Origin: Pseudomonadota bacterium
Lineage (GTDB): Bacteria; Pseudomonadota; Alphaproteobacteria; Kiloniellales; J153
Direction: 5' to 3'
Length of the DNA stretch: 23,722 bases
NCBI GenBank assembly: GCA_022572105.1
Contig: JACZWN010000022.1
Location: 1-23,722, forward strand
This document shows positions 1-9,439 of this stretch, one piece after another (positions within the stretch are counted from its first letter, which is position 1; every line of letters starts with the position of its first letter). The position numbers were made by a program, and so were the translations under genes. Under the pieces are notes generated by a model. That model saw only the letters and a program-made list of their open reading frames with translations, was not told where the DNA came from and ran no database searches.

Positions 1-1436
1 CCATGGAGGAGCCGCCCGAGCACGTGAAGTTCATCCTGTGCACCACCGAGCCTCAGAAGGTGCCCGCGACGATCCAGAGCCGATGCCAGCGGTTCGACTT
101 TCGGACGATCGCGACTGCGAAGATTGCCGAGCACATCGGCACGGTGATCAAAGGCGAGGGGCTCAAGGCCGAGCCGGAGCTTCTGCAAGCGGTGGCGAGG
201 CTTGGCAACGGATCGATGCGCGACGCGCTGAGCCTGCTGGACCGGCTGATCGCGGCGGGGGAGGCGACGCTGACACTGGATCTTCTCGAACAACTGCTCG
301 GGCTGCCGGACCGCGACCTGATGTCGAACGTGATCGACGCCATCGCCGGCGGCGACGCGGCGGGGACGCTCGAAGCAGCCGACGAACTCCTCGGGCGCGG
401 CGTGGGCATCGATCAATTGCTGGAAGCGATGTCGGATCGGCTTCGGGACATCATGGTCTTGTGCGCGTGCGGGAGCGATACGCCGCTGGTCGAGCTGTCC
501 GACCAGGCTCGCGCCTCGGAGATCGAGCGGTCGGAGCGGTTTGACGCGGCGGCGGTGGTGCACATGATCGCGCTGTGCGAGAGCGTGCAGCGGAGCGTCA
601 AGTCCAGTGCGGCTCCACGCGCGCTGTTCGAGGCGGCGCTGGCCGAGCTCGGCGGGGCGCTGGCGATCGACGAGCCCCAGGGGCCGGCCCCGATTGCGAT
701 CTCCGTCTACCTGACCGAAGCGCCGGACCGGGCCCGGGTGACGGCGCTTCTGGCCGCGGCCGCGCTGGGCGCGGGCGCGCCGGTTCCGGACATTGCGATC
801 GAGCGCCTGCCCGAGACCGACTGGGTCGCCGCCAGCCGCGAGGCGCTGCCCGCCATCCAGGCCGGGCCGTTCTATCTTTACGGCGCGCACGTGAGCGCGC
901 CGCCCCCGGCCGGCAGCATCCCGGTCCTGATCGAGGCCGGCGCCGCCTTCGGCACCGGCCGCCACGAGTCCACGCGCGGCTGTCTCTTGGCGCTCGCCGA
1001 GCTGGCGGAGGAACGCCGCATCGCCCGGGCGCTCGACATGGGCTGCGGCTCGGGCGTGCTCGCCATCGCCATCGCCAAGCTCTGGGCCTGTCCGGTCACG
1101 GCCGTCGACAACGACGCCGTCGCGGTCCGGGCGGCGCGCGACAACGCGGCGGCCAACGGCGTCGGCGGCCTGGTCCGGGCGCGTCTCGGCGAGGGCTTTG
1201 GCGGTGCGGCGATCGCGCGCGGCGCCGGCTTCGACCTCATCGTCGCCAACATCCTGGCCGCGCCGCTACGCGCCATGGCGCCCGGGCTCCTGCGCCATCT
1301 CGCGCCCGGCGGCGTCGCGGTCCTCTCGGGCCTGCTCGCCGACCAGGAGCGGGAGGTGCTGGAGGGCTACGCGCCGCTCGCCCTCAGGCGCCGGATCACG
1401 CTCGACGACTGGGTTACGCTGGTGCTCTCGGCCTGA
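1..1436 (+). CDS. prmA: Chimeric frame: DnaX (Pol III tau/gamma) fragment joined to ribosomal protein L11 methyltransferase PrmA
   Basis: The frame enters from the left edge; the ATG at 3 is internal to DnaX (family motif K-T-M-E-E-P-P), so it is not a start. Residues 1 to about 205, counted from that ATG, are the clamp-loader part of DnaX: TTEPQKVPATIQSRCQRFDF, then GSMRDALSLLDR. The wording resembles planctomycete DnaX rather than alphaproteobacterial DnaX. From about FEAALAELGGA (residue 208) onward it is PrmA, a SAM-dependent methyltransferase that trimethylates ribosomal protein L11. PrmA evidence is AFGTGRHESTRG, SAM motif I DMGCGSG (345-351) and the NILA active-site motif (416-419). 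The PrmA start and first residues are missing. The joint falls in ALFEAAL, a string plausible in both families, which suggests assembly or recombination at microhomology. Both identities are firm; whether the fusion is real is not. Confidence 0.85.
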   Translation, partial: MEEPPEHVKFILCTTEPQKVPATIQSRCQRFDFRTIATAKIAEHIGTVIKGEGLKAEPELLQAVARLGNGSMRDALSLLDRLIAAGEATLTLDLLEQLLGLPDRDLMSNVIDAIAGGDAAGTLEAADELLGRGVGIDQLLEAMSDRLRDIMVLCACGSDTPLVELSDQARASEIERSERFDAAAVVHMIALCESVQRSVKSSAAPRALFEAALAELGGALAIDEPQGPAPIAISVYLTEAPDRARVTALLAAAALGAGAPVPDIAIERLPETDWVAASREALPAIQAGPFYLYGAHVSAPPPAGSIPVLIEAGAAFGTGRHESTRGCLLALAELAEERRIARALDMGCGSGVLAIAIAKLWACPVTAVDNDAVAVRAARDNAAANGVGGLVRARLGEGFGGAAIARGAGFDLIVANILAAPLRAMAPGLLRHLAPGGVAVLSGLLADQEREVLEGYAPLALRRRITLDDWVTLVLSA

Positions 1437-1470
1437 TCCTTGGTATGAACCGCCGCTACACAAGCTGTAC

Positions 1471-1500
1471 TTGCCCGGCCCCTGATCTCGCGGCTAGAAT
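1471..1500 (+). promoter_or_regulatory. Putative sigma-70 promoter for the DUF1326/DUF2182 pair
   Basis: TTGCCC (1471-1476) and TAGAAT (1495-1500) are separated by 18 bases, matching the -35 consensus at 4 of 6 and the -10 consensus at 5 of 6 positions. The site lies in the short gap after prmA and about 65 bases before the next start, which has a GGGAGAGGG ribosome-binding site. Prediction from consensus only. Confidence 0.4.
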
Positions 1501-1566
1501 TTTCGATGGTCGCGGAAACGGGACCGGAAGAGGCGGCCTCGGCAAACGAAAAACAGGGAGAGGGTA

Positions 1567-2205
1567 ATGACGTACGTGGATTGGGAGATCAAGGGACGCT
1601 CGTTCGGGAACTGCAACTGTTCCTACGGTTGTCCGTGCCAGTTCAATGCCCTGCCGACTCACGGCAACTGCGAAGCCGCCGTCGGATATCAGATCGACGA
1701 GGGCCACTTCGGCGATGTGAAACTCGACGGTGTTCGCGCGGCCGGGCTCTATACCTGGCCGGGCGCGGTGCACGAAGGCCGCGGCACCATGCAGCTCATC
1801 GTCGACGAAAGCGCCAGCGACGCGCAGCGCGAGGCGCTGCTGACGATTATGCAGGGTAAGGAAACCGAACCTATGGCGACCATGTGGTCGGTCTTTACGG
1901 CCATGTGCGACGCGGTTCTCGAGCCACTCTCCAGGCCGATCGAATTCGAGGTGGATGTGGATGGCCGGACCGGCCGGCTCAGCATCCCCGGTGTGGTCGA
2001 GACGCGGGGGGAGCCGATCAAGAACCCGGTGACGGGCGCCGAGCACCGCGTCCGAATCGATATGCCTCACGGCTTCGAATATGCCTTGGCCGAGATCGGC
2101 AGCGGCACGACCAAGGCGATGGGTGAGATCAAGCTCGACTTCGAGGCCAGTTACGGCCAGTTCAACAATATGCACCTGACACCCACCGGCCCGGTCAGGA
2201 ACTAG
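1567..2205 (+). CDS. DUF1326 domain-containing protein
   Basis: A 212-residue soluble protein of the DUF1326 family, whose biochemical function is not established. The diagnostic N-terminal cysteine cluster is present: C16, C18, C22 and C24 in the order CNCSYGCPC, followed by a typical DUF1326 body with GxGTMQLIVDE and a C-terminal GEIKLDFEASYGQFN. The clustered cysteines suggest metal binding or thiol chemistry, which is inference. No signal peptide is visible. The start is supported by a purine-rich GGGAGAGGG just upstream. It lies 36 bases before a DUF2182 membrane protein gene. DUF1326 and DUF2182 genes are commonly found side by side, so the two probably act together, perhaps in metal handling at the membrane. 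Confidence 0.85.
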   Translation: MTYVDWEIKGRSFGNCNCSYGCPCQFNALPTHGNCEAAVGYQIDEGHFGDVKLDGVRAAGLYTWPGAVHEGRGTMQLIVDESASDAQREALLTIMQGKETEPMATMWSVFTAMCDAVLEPLSRPIEFEVDVDGRTGRLSIPGVVETRGEPIKNPVTGAEHRVRIDMPHGFEYALAEIGSGTTKAMGEIKLDFEASYGQFNNMHLTPTGPVRN

Positions 2206-2241
2206 CTGGTCCTGCGTCCACGGGCGGCCCGCGAGCGCACC

Positions 2242-3018
2242 ATGACCGAAATATCGCCGCTCGAATCCGTGCTCAAGCGCGACCGGGCAATCGTGCTCGC
2301 CGGGCTTATCGGCGTGACCGCGCTCGCCTGGGTTTATCTTTACGCCATGGCCGCCGAGATGGGCGGTGACACCATGGCGGCGCTGCAGGTCCGGCCCTGG
2401 GGCGGGCTCGACTTCCTGCTCATGTTCCTGATGTGGGCGGTCATGATGGTCGCCATGATGGTGCCGGGCGCGGCGCCCATGATCCTGCTGTTCGCTGCCG
2501 TCAACCGCAAGCAGCGCGAACGCGGCCGCCCCTTCGCGCCGGTCGGCGCCTTCGTGGCCGGCTACATCGCGGTCTGGTCGGCCTTCTCGGCGGTGGCGAC
2601 GCTGTCGCAATGGGGCCTGGAGCAGGCCGCCCTGCTGTCGCCGATGTTGGTCGGTGCCAGCCCGCTGCTGGGCGGCGGACTGCTGATCGTCGCCGGAATC
2701 TATCAATGGACCCCGCTCAAGCATGCCTGTCTCAAGCATTGCCGCTCGCCGCTCCACTTCCTGACCCACGGCATGCGCAAGGGCACCGGCGGGGCCTTCG
2801 TCATGGGCCTCGAGCACGGCGCCTTCTGCGTCGGCTGCTGCTGGGTGCTGATGGGGCTGTTGTTCGTCGGCGGCGTCATGAACCTCTTGTGGGTCGCCGC
2901 CATCGCCGCCTTCGTGCTGCTCGAGAAGGTCGTGACCCACGGCCTGCTCGCCGGGCGCCTCAGTGGCGCGCTGCTCGTGCTCGCCGGCCTGTTCGCCGCC
3001 TTCCAGGGTTGGGGTTAG
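2242..3018 (+). CDS. DUF2182 family integral membrane protein (predicted metal-binding)
   Basis: A 258-residue protein with several hydrophobic membrane segments. Family features are visible: the methionine-rich MWAVMMVAMMVPGAAPM segment (about 64-80), GIYQWTPLKHACLKHCRSP with H161, C163, H166 and C167, and EHGAFCVGCCW with H192, C196, C199 and C200. DUF2182 is described as a predicted metal-binding membrane protein without an assigned reaction. The Met, Cys and His residues lining or flanking the membrane segments would suit a soft metal such as copper, but this is inference. It follows the DUF1326 gene by 36 bases on the same strand and is probably co-transcribed. The ribosome-binding site before ATG 2242 is weak (GCGAG), so translational coupling is possible. 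A strong hairpin follows the stop codon. Confidence 0.85.
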   Translation: MTEISPLESVLKRDRAIVLAGLIGVTALAWVYLYAMAAEMGGDTMAALQVRPWGGLDFLLMFLMWAVMMVAMMVPGAAPMILLFAAVNRKQRERGRPFAPVGAFVAGYIAVWSAFSAVATLSQWGLEQAALLSPMLVGASPLLGGGLLIVAGIYQWTPLKHACLKHCRSPLHFLTHGMRKGTGGAFVMGLEHGAFCVGCCWVLMGLLFVGGVMNLLWVAAIAAFVLLEKVVTHGLLAGRLSGALLVLAGLFAAFQGWG

Positions 3019-3035
3019 GCGCCCCGCAAAAGAAA

Positions 3036-3064
3036 GCGCGGCGGCTCCGATCGAGCCGCCGCGC
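3036..3064. terminator. Rho-independent terminator between convergent genes
   Basis: A perfect 12-bp stem (GCGCGGCGGCTC at 3036-3047 with its complement at 3053-3064) encloses a 5-base loop. Read on the minus strand the stem is followed by TTTCTTTTGCG, a good U-tract, so it mainly terminates the minus-strand DUF1127 gene ending at 3103. It lies 17 bases after the DUF2182 stop and may also slow plus-strand transcription. Confidence 0.8.
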
Positions 3065-3102
3065 AAAGCAAGAAGGCGGATTGTAAGCGTTCGGCGCTGC
3101 CG

Positions 3103-3729
3103 TCAGGCGGCCGCCCTGTGGGCGGGCACCGCGGCCTCGACCGGCTTTGGCGCGGCGGGCGCGGCGGGCGGCTGTGCCGGTGCGGCCGGGCGTTGCGCGC
3201 CATTGGCCAAGAGGTCGTCGACGCTCGCCGGGATGTGGCCGCGCTCGATGCCGATGTCGGCGAGGACCCAGTCCGGCAGGCTCTGCATAGAACGGATCGC
3301 GGCCTGCCGGCGCCAGCCCTTGCGCAGCGCCGCCAGAAGCTCGACGCGGATCCACCGCGCGGGCACGGCCGCGACGACCGGCGTGTTGGCTTCGGCGGCC
3401 TTGGCCGCGACCGCGTCGATCTCGCCGCGCTCGATGCCGATGTCGGCAAGCAGGTGCGCGTCCAGCTGCCTGAGCGCCTGGGCGGTGTGGCGGCGCTGGA
3501 CGGCCCGTACGACCGCTGGCGCCACCGACCGCGCCAGGGCGATCAGAAGCCCGCGCGCACCGGCGGACGGGCGCTTCACGTCGGCACGCGTGCCGGGTGA
3601 CCGACGCGGCGTGTCGGTGCGTTGCGGGCATTGACCAAAGGCGCTCGTGGGCGTGGCCAGCTCGGGCATCCATGTGGTCCGGGACGACTGGCGCCGCAGC
3701 GCCTGGTTCAGATCGGTCAAGCGGGACAT
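3103..3729 (-). CDS. Protein with two tandem DUF1127 (YjiS-like) motifs
   Basis: A 208-residue basic protein. It carries two copies of the DUF1127 arginine-rich helix motif, at about residues 78-106 and 138-166, each ending in the identical LADIGIERG. DUF1127 proteins are usually small with a single motif; some single-motif members have been linked to small-RNA turnover and to phosphate or carbon metabolism. This one has an unrecognised N-terminal 70 residues and an alanine/proline-rich C-terminal tail of about 35 residues. The two motifs share an exact 24-base repeat at DNA level (3238-3261 and 3424-3447), showing either recent duplication or conversion. The start has a GGGGAG ribosome-binding site (minus strand, just above 3729). 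Function unknown; an RNA-binding or regulatory role is inference. Confidence 0.75.
   Translation of the reverse strand: MSRLTDLNQALRRQSSRTTWMPELATPTSAFGQCPQRTDTPRRSPGTRADVKRPSAGARGLLIALARSVAPAVVRAVQRRHTAQALRQLDAHLLADIGIERGEIDAVAAKAAEANTPVVAAVPARWIRVELLAALRKGWRRQAAIRSMQSLPDWVLADIGIERGHIPASVDDLLANGAQRPAAPAQPPAAPAAPKPVEAAVPAHRAAA
3238..3447 (-). repeat. 24-bp direct repeat pair inside the DUF1127 gene
   Basis: An identical 24-base sequence occurs at 3238-3261 and at 3424-3447, each encoding the conserved ADIGIERG core of a DUF1127 motif. Flanking sequence of the two motifs is clearly diverged. Confidence 0.85.
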
Positions 3730-3941
3730 AGCTCGTCTCCCCTACTCTAGAAGTTTTCAAGGGACGCCCGGGGCAGGCCGGTTCACATGGTCGTCTCGGC
3801 GTCTTGTCTCACTCGGGAACATAGGATCGGGCGATCCGCCGCGGGAGCGGAATTTTTGCACCGCAGCATTGCAAATCGCGTATAGGTAACGAGAGGTTAA
3901 CGAGACCTCCCTGGCCCGGGCCCAGGACGGGAGATATAATA
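3730..3941. other. Intergenic region between divergent genes, before the MITE-like element
   Basis: About 210 bases separate the minus-strand DUF1127 start from the MITE-like element and should carry the promoters for both directions. The segment 3851-3900 is relatively AT-rich. TTGCAC (3856-3861) and TATAGG (3881-3886) have a 19-base spacing, which is poor. No convincing promoter, terminator or small gene was found. Confidence 0.4.
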
Positions 3942-4133
3942 TCAAGGAGCGCTGATAATGACCCATAGAGATCGGGCGGGCGATGCGTCGGGCCACCGGG
4001 CGGGCCACCGGGCGGGTAGCAGGGAAGCCGCGGGCGATACGGGACATCGTCGAGGCTTTCCGACGCCCCCACCAATTCGCCCGCTGCCGGTTCGCCGGCC
4101 CGATCTCTATGAGTCATTATCAACGCTCCTTGG
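3942..4133. mobile_element. MITE-like non-autonomous element with long terminal inverted repeats
   Basis: A 192-bp segment is bounded by inverted repeats of about 42 bases with four mismatches (left 3942-3983, right 4092-4133). Each end starts C/T-CAAGGAGCG and runs into TGATAATGAC and CATAGAGATCGGGC. TA is found just outside both ends (3940-3941 and 4134-4135), as expected for IS630/Tc1-type target duplication. The interior has no credible gene and contains a 12-base tandem duplication, GGCCACCGGGCG, at 3991-4014. It sits immediately upstream of the aminopeptidase ribosome-binding site, so the transcript leader could form a long hairpin. The outer bases match the IS630 element at 10775, and a third end-copy lies at 17212. 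Confidence 0.8.
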
Positions 4134-4177
4134 TATAACTTCCAGGGCGTCATCGTTTGCATTGAAGGAGTACCCAA

Positions 4178-5998
4178 GTGCCCGAGGCCTCATCGAGCGA
4201 GACAGGCGCGCGCTTGGCTGCCCTGCGCGCCGAGCTCGCGCGGCGCGGGCTGGACGGCTTCGTCGTGCCGCGCGCGGACGAGCACCAGGGCGAGTACGTG
4301 GCGCCCGCATCCGAGCGTCTGGCCTGGCTGACCGGCTTCACCGGCTCGGCCGGGGCCGCCGTGGTGCTCGCCGAGCGTGCCGCGGTCTTCGCCGACGGCC
4401 GCTATACGCTGCAGGTCCGCGACCAGGTGGATGCGGCCTGCTTCGCGGTCCAGCACCTGGTCGAGGAACCGCCGGAGACCTGGATCGAGGCCAACCTCGG
4501 CGCCGAGGGCAAGCTGGGCTATGACCCTTGGCTGCACAGCGAGCGGCAGACGGTCCGGCTGCGCAAGGCGGCCGAGGCGGCCGGCGCCGAGTTGGTCGCG
4601 GTCGAGGACAACCCGATTGACGCGCTCTGGTCCGAACGGCCGCCGCCGCCCTCGGCGCCCATTGCGGCCCATCCCCTGGAGTACGCCGGGCGCGCCTCGG
4701 CCGACAAGCGCGCCGATCTGGCCAAGGGATTGACCGAAAAGGGCGCGGTGGCCGCGGCGCTGACCCTGCCCGACTCGATCGCCTGGCTGCTCAACGTGCG
4801 CGGCGGCGCCGTGCCGCGCACGCCGCTGCCGCTGTCCTTCGCGCTGCTGCGCGCCGACGCGACGCTCGACTGGTTCGTCGCGCCCGAAAAGCTGACCCCC
4901 GGACTCGCGGTCCATCTCGGCAACGGGGTGATCGCGCGCGCGCCGGATGAGCTGGGTCCCGCGCTCGATGCCCTCGGGGCGGCGGGCGAGCGGGTGCTGG
5001 TCGATCCGGAGACCGCGCCGGCCTGGGTCTTCGCCCGCCTGCGCGCGGCCGGCGCCGAGGTGCTCGAGGGCTCCGACCCGTGCCGTCTACCCAAGGCGCG
5101 CAAGAACACCGTCGAGCTCGACGGCGCGCGCGCGGCGCATAAGCGCGACGGCCTCGCGCTCACCCGCTTCCTGGCCTGGCTCGACCGCGAGGCGCCGGCC
5201 AGGGCGCGATCCGACCCGCTCGGCGAGGTCGAGGCGGCCGAGCGGCTGCGCGCGTTTCGGGAGCAAAGCGACTGGTTCCGCGATCTCTCCTTCGACACCA
5301 TTTCCGGCGCCGGCGCCAACGGCGCCATCGTCCACTACCGGGCCCGGGAGGCGAGCCAGGGCCACTTGAAACTGGGCGAGCTGTTCCTGCTCGATTCGGG
5401 CGCCCAGTATCCCGACGGCACCACCGACGTGACCCGCACCCTGGCGATCGGCGAGCCGAGCGCCGAGATGCGCGACCGCTTCACGCGCGTGCTCAAGGGC
5501 CACATCGCGCTGGCCGCGGTGCGCTTTCCGCGCGGCACCACGGGCAGCCAGCTCGACGTGCTGGCGCGCGTTCACCTGTGGCGGGCCGGCCTCGACTACG
5601 ACCACGGCACCGGCCACGGAGTCGGCAGCTACCTGAGCGTCCACGAAGGCCCGCAGCGCATTTCCAAGGTCCCGAACCGCACGCCGCTCGAGCCGGGCAT
5701 GATCGTCTCCAACGAGCCCGGCTACTACAAGGCCGGCGCCTACGGCATCCGGATCGAGAACCTGGTCGCGGTGATCGAGAGCGAGGTCGAGGCCGAGGAC
5801 GGGCGCGCCATGCTCGCCTTCGAGACGCTGACGCTCGCGCCCATCGATCTCAACCTGGTCGAGCCCGGCCTGCTGAGCCCCGAGGAGACCGCCTGGCTCG
5901 ACGCCTACCACGCCCGGGTGCGCGACGCCCACAAGGGTGCGCTCGATGAAGACGCCGCCCAATGGCTGGAGCGGGCGACCCGGCCGCTGGGCGGGTGA
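4178..5998 (+). CDS. pepP: Xaa-Pro aminopeptidase (aminopeptidase P, M24B metallopeptidase)
   Basis: Removes an N-terminal residue preceding proline from peptides using a dinuclear metal centre. At 606 residues it is the long form with two N-terminal creatinase-like domains (about 1-140 and 160-310) followed by the pita-bread catalytic domain (about 320-545). All five metal ligands are visible: D406 (LDSGAQY), D417 (TTDVTRT), H480 (GTGHGVGSYLSVHE), E513 (SNEPGYY) and E527 (RIENL). A C-terminal extension of about 65 residues matches the cytosolic APP1-type family. No signal peptide, so cytoplasmic. It uses a GTG start at 4178, fixed by AAGGAG at 4165-4170 with 7-base spacing. A MITE-like element ends 31 bases before that ribosome-binding site and may have displaced or altered the promoter. 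Confidence 0.93.
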   Translation: MPEASSSETGARLAALRAELARRGLDGFVVPRADEHQGEYVAPASERLAWLTGFTGSAGAAVVLAERAAVFADGRYTLQVRDQVDAACFAVQHLVEEPPETWIEANLGAEGKLGYDPWLHSERQTVRLRKAAEAAGAELVAVEDNPIDALWSERPPPPSAPIAAHPLEYAGRASADKRADLAKGLTEKGAVAAALTLPDSIAWLLNVRGGAVPRTPLPLSFALLRADATLDWFVAPEKLTPGLAVHLGNGVIARAPDELGPALDALGAAGERVLVDPETAPAWVFARLRAAGAEVLEGSDPCRLPKARKNTVELDGARAAHKRDGLALTRFLAWLDREAPARARSDPLGEVEAAERLRAFREQSDWFRDLSFDTISGAGANGAIVHYRAREASQGHLKLGELFLLDSGAQYPDGTTDVTRTLAIGEPSAEMRDRFTRVLKGHIALAAVRFPRGTTGSQLDVLARVHLWRAGLDYDHGTGHGVGSYLSVHEGPQRISKVPNRTPLEPGMIVSNEPGYYKAGAYGIRIENLVAVIESEVEAEDGRAMLAFETLTLAPIDLNLVEPGLLSPEETAWLDAYHARVRDAHKGALDEDAAQWLERATRPLGG

Positions 5999-6014
5999 AG
6001 GGCGTTACCGGTTT

Positions 6015-6416
6015 TCAGTCGCCCGGATAGTCGCCGAGGTCGGCCTGTTCCTCGGGACCGAAGGCGATCTCGACGTGGTTGCCGTCGGGGTCGCGGATGT
6101 GAACCTGGCGGATCTCCATGTCGGGGACGACGGCGGTGTGGTAGGCCACGCCGTTGGCGCGCAGGTGGGCCAGGAAGTCGGCCAGGCCCTCGGCGCGGAA
6201 GGCGAAATGCTCGATGCGCGGGTCGGGCTCCTGCGGCGGCTCGGCGACCTCGATCAGGTGCAGCGCCGCGCGCTCGCCGCAGTACAGCCAGGCGCCGGGA
6301 AAGCGGAACGCCGGCCGCACGCCGGGCGCCAGGCCCAGAACCTTGGTGTAGAAGCCGGTCAGCTCCGCCAGCCGGGCGGTGCGGATGTTGACGTGGTCGA
6401 GCGCGCTCAGCCTCAT
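6015..6416 (-). CDS. VOC (glyoxalase/bleomycin-resistance fold) family protein
   Basis: A 133-residue single-unit vicinal-oxygen-chelate protein. Likely metal ligands are H8 (ALDHVNI), H70 (RIEHFAF) and E116 (GNHVEIAF), the usual VOC pattern. The preceding DPDG turn and two beta-alpha-beta-beta-beta modules fit a small dioxygenase, lyase or isomerase of this superfamily; the substrate cannot be told from sequence. The frame is open farther upstream to 6581, but the start at 6416 is chosen because a GGAGG (6423-6427) precedes it by 6 bases and the VOC fold begins there. It converges on the aminopeptidase gene with only 16 bases between stops, and lies 43 bases downstream of grxD on the same strand, so it may be the last gene of the pur-bolA-grxD unit. 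Confidence 0.85.
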   Translation of the reverse strand: MRLSALDHVNIRTARLAELTGFYTKVLGLAPGVRPAFRFPGAWLYCGERAALHLIEVAEPPQEPDPRIEHFAFRAEGLADFLAHLRANGVAYHTAVVPDMEIRQVHIRDPDGNHVEIAFGPEEQADLGDYPGD

Positions 6417-6459
6417 GGCGGGCCTCCTTGCTACCCAAAGGGCGCTAGGTCGGGTCGCC

Positions 6460-6816
6460 TCAGGCGGTCGGTTGGGCCTCGACGTTCTTGGTCTGCTCGA
6501 CGCCCTTGGCCTGGAAGTGCTCCTCCAGCTCGCCGGTCTCGGCCATTTCGCGCACGATGTCGCAGCCGCCGACGAATTCACCCTTGACGTAGAGCTGTGG
6601 GATGGTCGGCCACTGGCTGTAGTCCTTGATGCCCTGGCGCAGCCCCGGGTCCTGGAGCACGTCGACGGCCTTGAACTTGACGCCCAGGTACGACAGCACC
6701 TGCACGACCGCGGCCGAGAAGCCGCACTGCGGAAACACCGGCGTGCCCTTCATGAAGAGCACCACGTCGTTGCCTTGGATTTCCTGGCGGATGCGCTCCG
6801 CGACGAGATTGTCCAT
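6460..6816 (-). CDS. grxD: Monothiol glutaredoxin, Grx4 family
   Basis: A 118-residue CGFS-type glutaredoxin that binds a glutathione-ligated [2Fe-2S] cluster between two subunits and passes Fe-S to partners, notably BolA proteins. Signature residues are KGTP (23-26), the CGFS active site with C31, then WPTIPQLY and GGCDI, the glutathione-binding positions. It is slightly longer than the usual 105-112 residues because of a polar tail after about residue 103. The ribosome-binding site is GAGGA, about 8 bases before ATG 6816. bolA lies 89 bases upstream on the same strand, matching the known physical and functional BolA-Grx4 partnership. Cytoplasmic. Confidence 0.95.
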   Translation of the reverse strand: MDNLVAERIRQEIQGNDVVLFMKGTPVFPQCGFSAAVVQVLSYLGVKFKAVDVLQDPGLRQGIKDYSQWPTIPQLYVKGEFVGGCDIVREMAETGELEEHFQAKGVEQTKNVEAQPTA

Positions 6817-6905
6817 GTCCTAATTCCTCGTAAATTTCTTTCCCCGGTATCTTCTGAGCGTGCGTATCTTTGGGCGCGTGCCGATGGTCGAGGGTCCGTT
6901 GGCCC

Positions 6906-7145
6906 TCAGGACTCCGCCGGCACCGAGGTCTGCAGGGCGAGCGCGTGCAACTCGGCACCCATGCGCCCCTGCAGGGCCTGGTACACCATCTGGTGCTGCT
7001 GCACCCGGGTCTTGCCCTTGAAGGCGGGCGAGACGACGTAGGCCGCGTAGTGGTCGCCGTCGCCGCGCAGGTCCTCGATGTTCACCTGGGCGTCCGGGAT
7101 CGCCTGCTTGATCAGGCCTTCAATTTCCGCCGGGCTCATCGCCAT
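6906..7145 (-). CDS. bolA: BolA family protein
   Basis: A 79-residue BolA-fold protein. Such proteins form [2Fe-2S]-bridged heterodimers with monothiol glutaredoxins and act in iron and Fe-S regulation. Recognised by the helix-turn core GDGDHYAAYVVSPAFKGK and the following RVQQHQMVYQALQGRM. The conserved Fe-S ligand histidine region (QHQMVY) is present. The chosen ATG at 7145 is preceded by GGAGG (7156-7160); a second ATG two codons in (7139) is also possible. It lies 26 bases downstream of purL and 89 bases upstream of grxD, all on the same strand. The short length and lack of an N-terminal extension are typical of alphaproteobacterial BolA/IbaG-type proteins encoded beside grxD. Confidence 0.92.
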   Translation of the reverse strand: MAMSPAEIEGLIKQAIPDAQVNIEDLRGDGDHYAAYVVSPAFKGKTRVQQHQMVYQALQGRMGAELHALALQTSVPAES

Positions 7146-7171
7146 GGCGACGTTACCTCCCACATGCGTCG

Positions 7172-9435
<2,264 letters not shown>

Positions 9436-9439
<4 letters not shown>

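Noticed and set aside
1437..1446. TCCTTGGTAT just after the prmA stop, identical to the outer end of the MITE-like repeat
   Set aside because: Only about ten bases match and similarity stops immediately on the inner side, so chance cannot be excluded.
1456..3066. A 536-codon open frame on the minus strand opposite the DUF1326/DUF2182 genes
   Set aside because: It mirrors two genes with clear family signatures, and its translation is His/Asp/Gly/Arg-rich low-complexity typical of antisense frames in GC-rich DNA.
6417..6581. Upstream in-frame extension of the VOC protein
   Set aside because: The added 55 residues are Ser/Arg/Pro-rich and overlap grxD on the same strand; the internal ATG at 6416 has a good ribosome-binding site.
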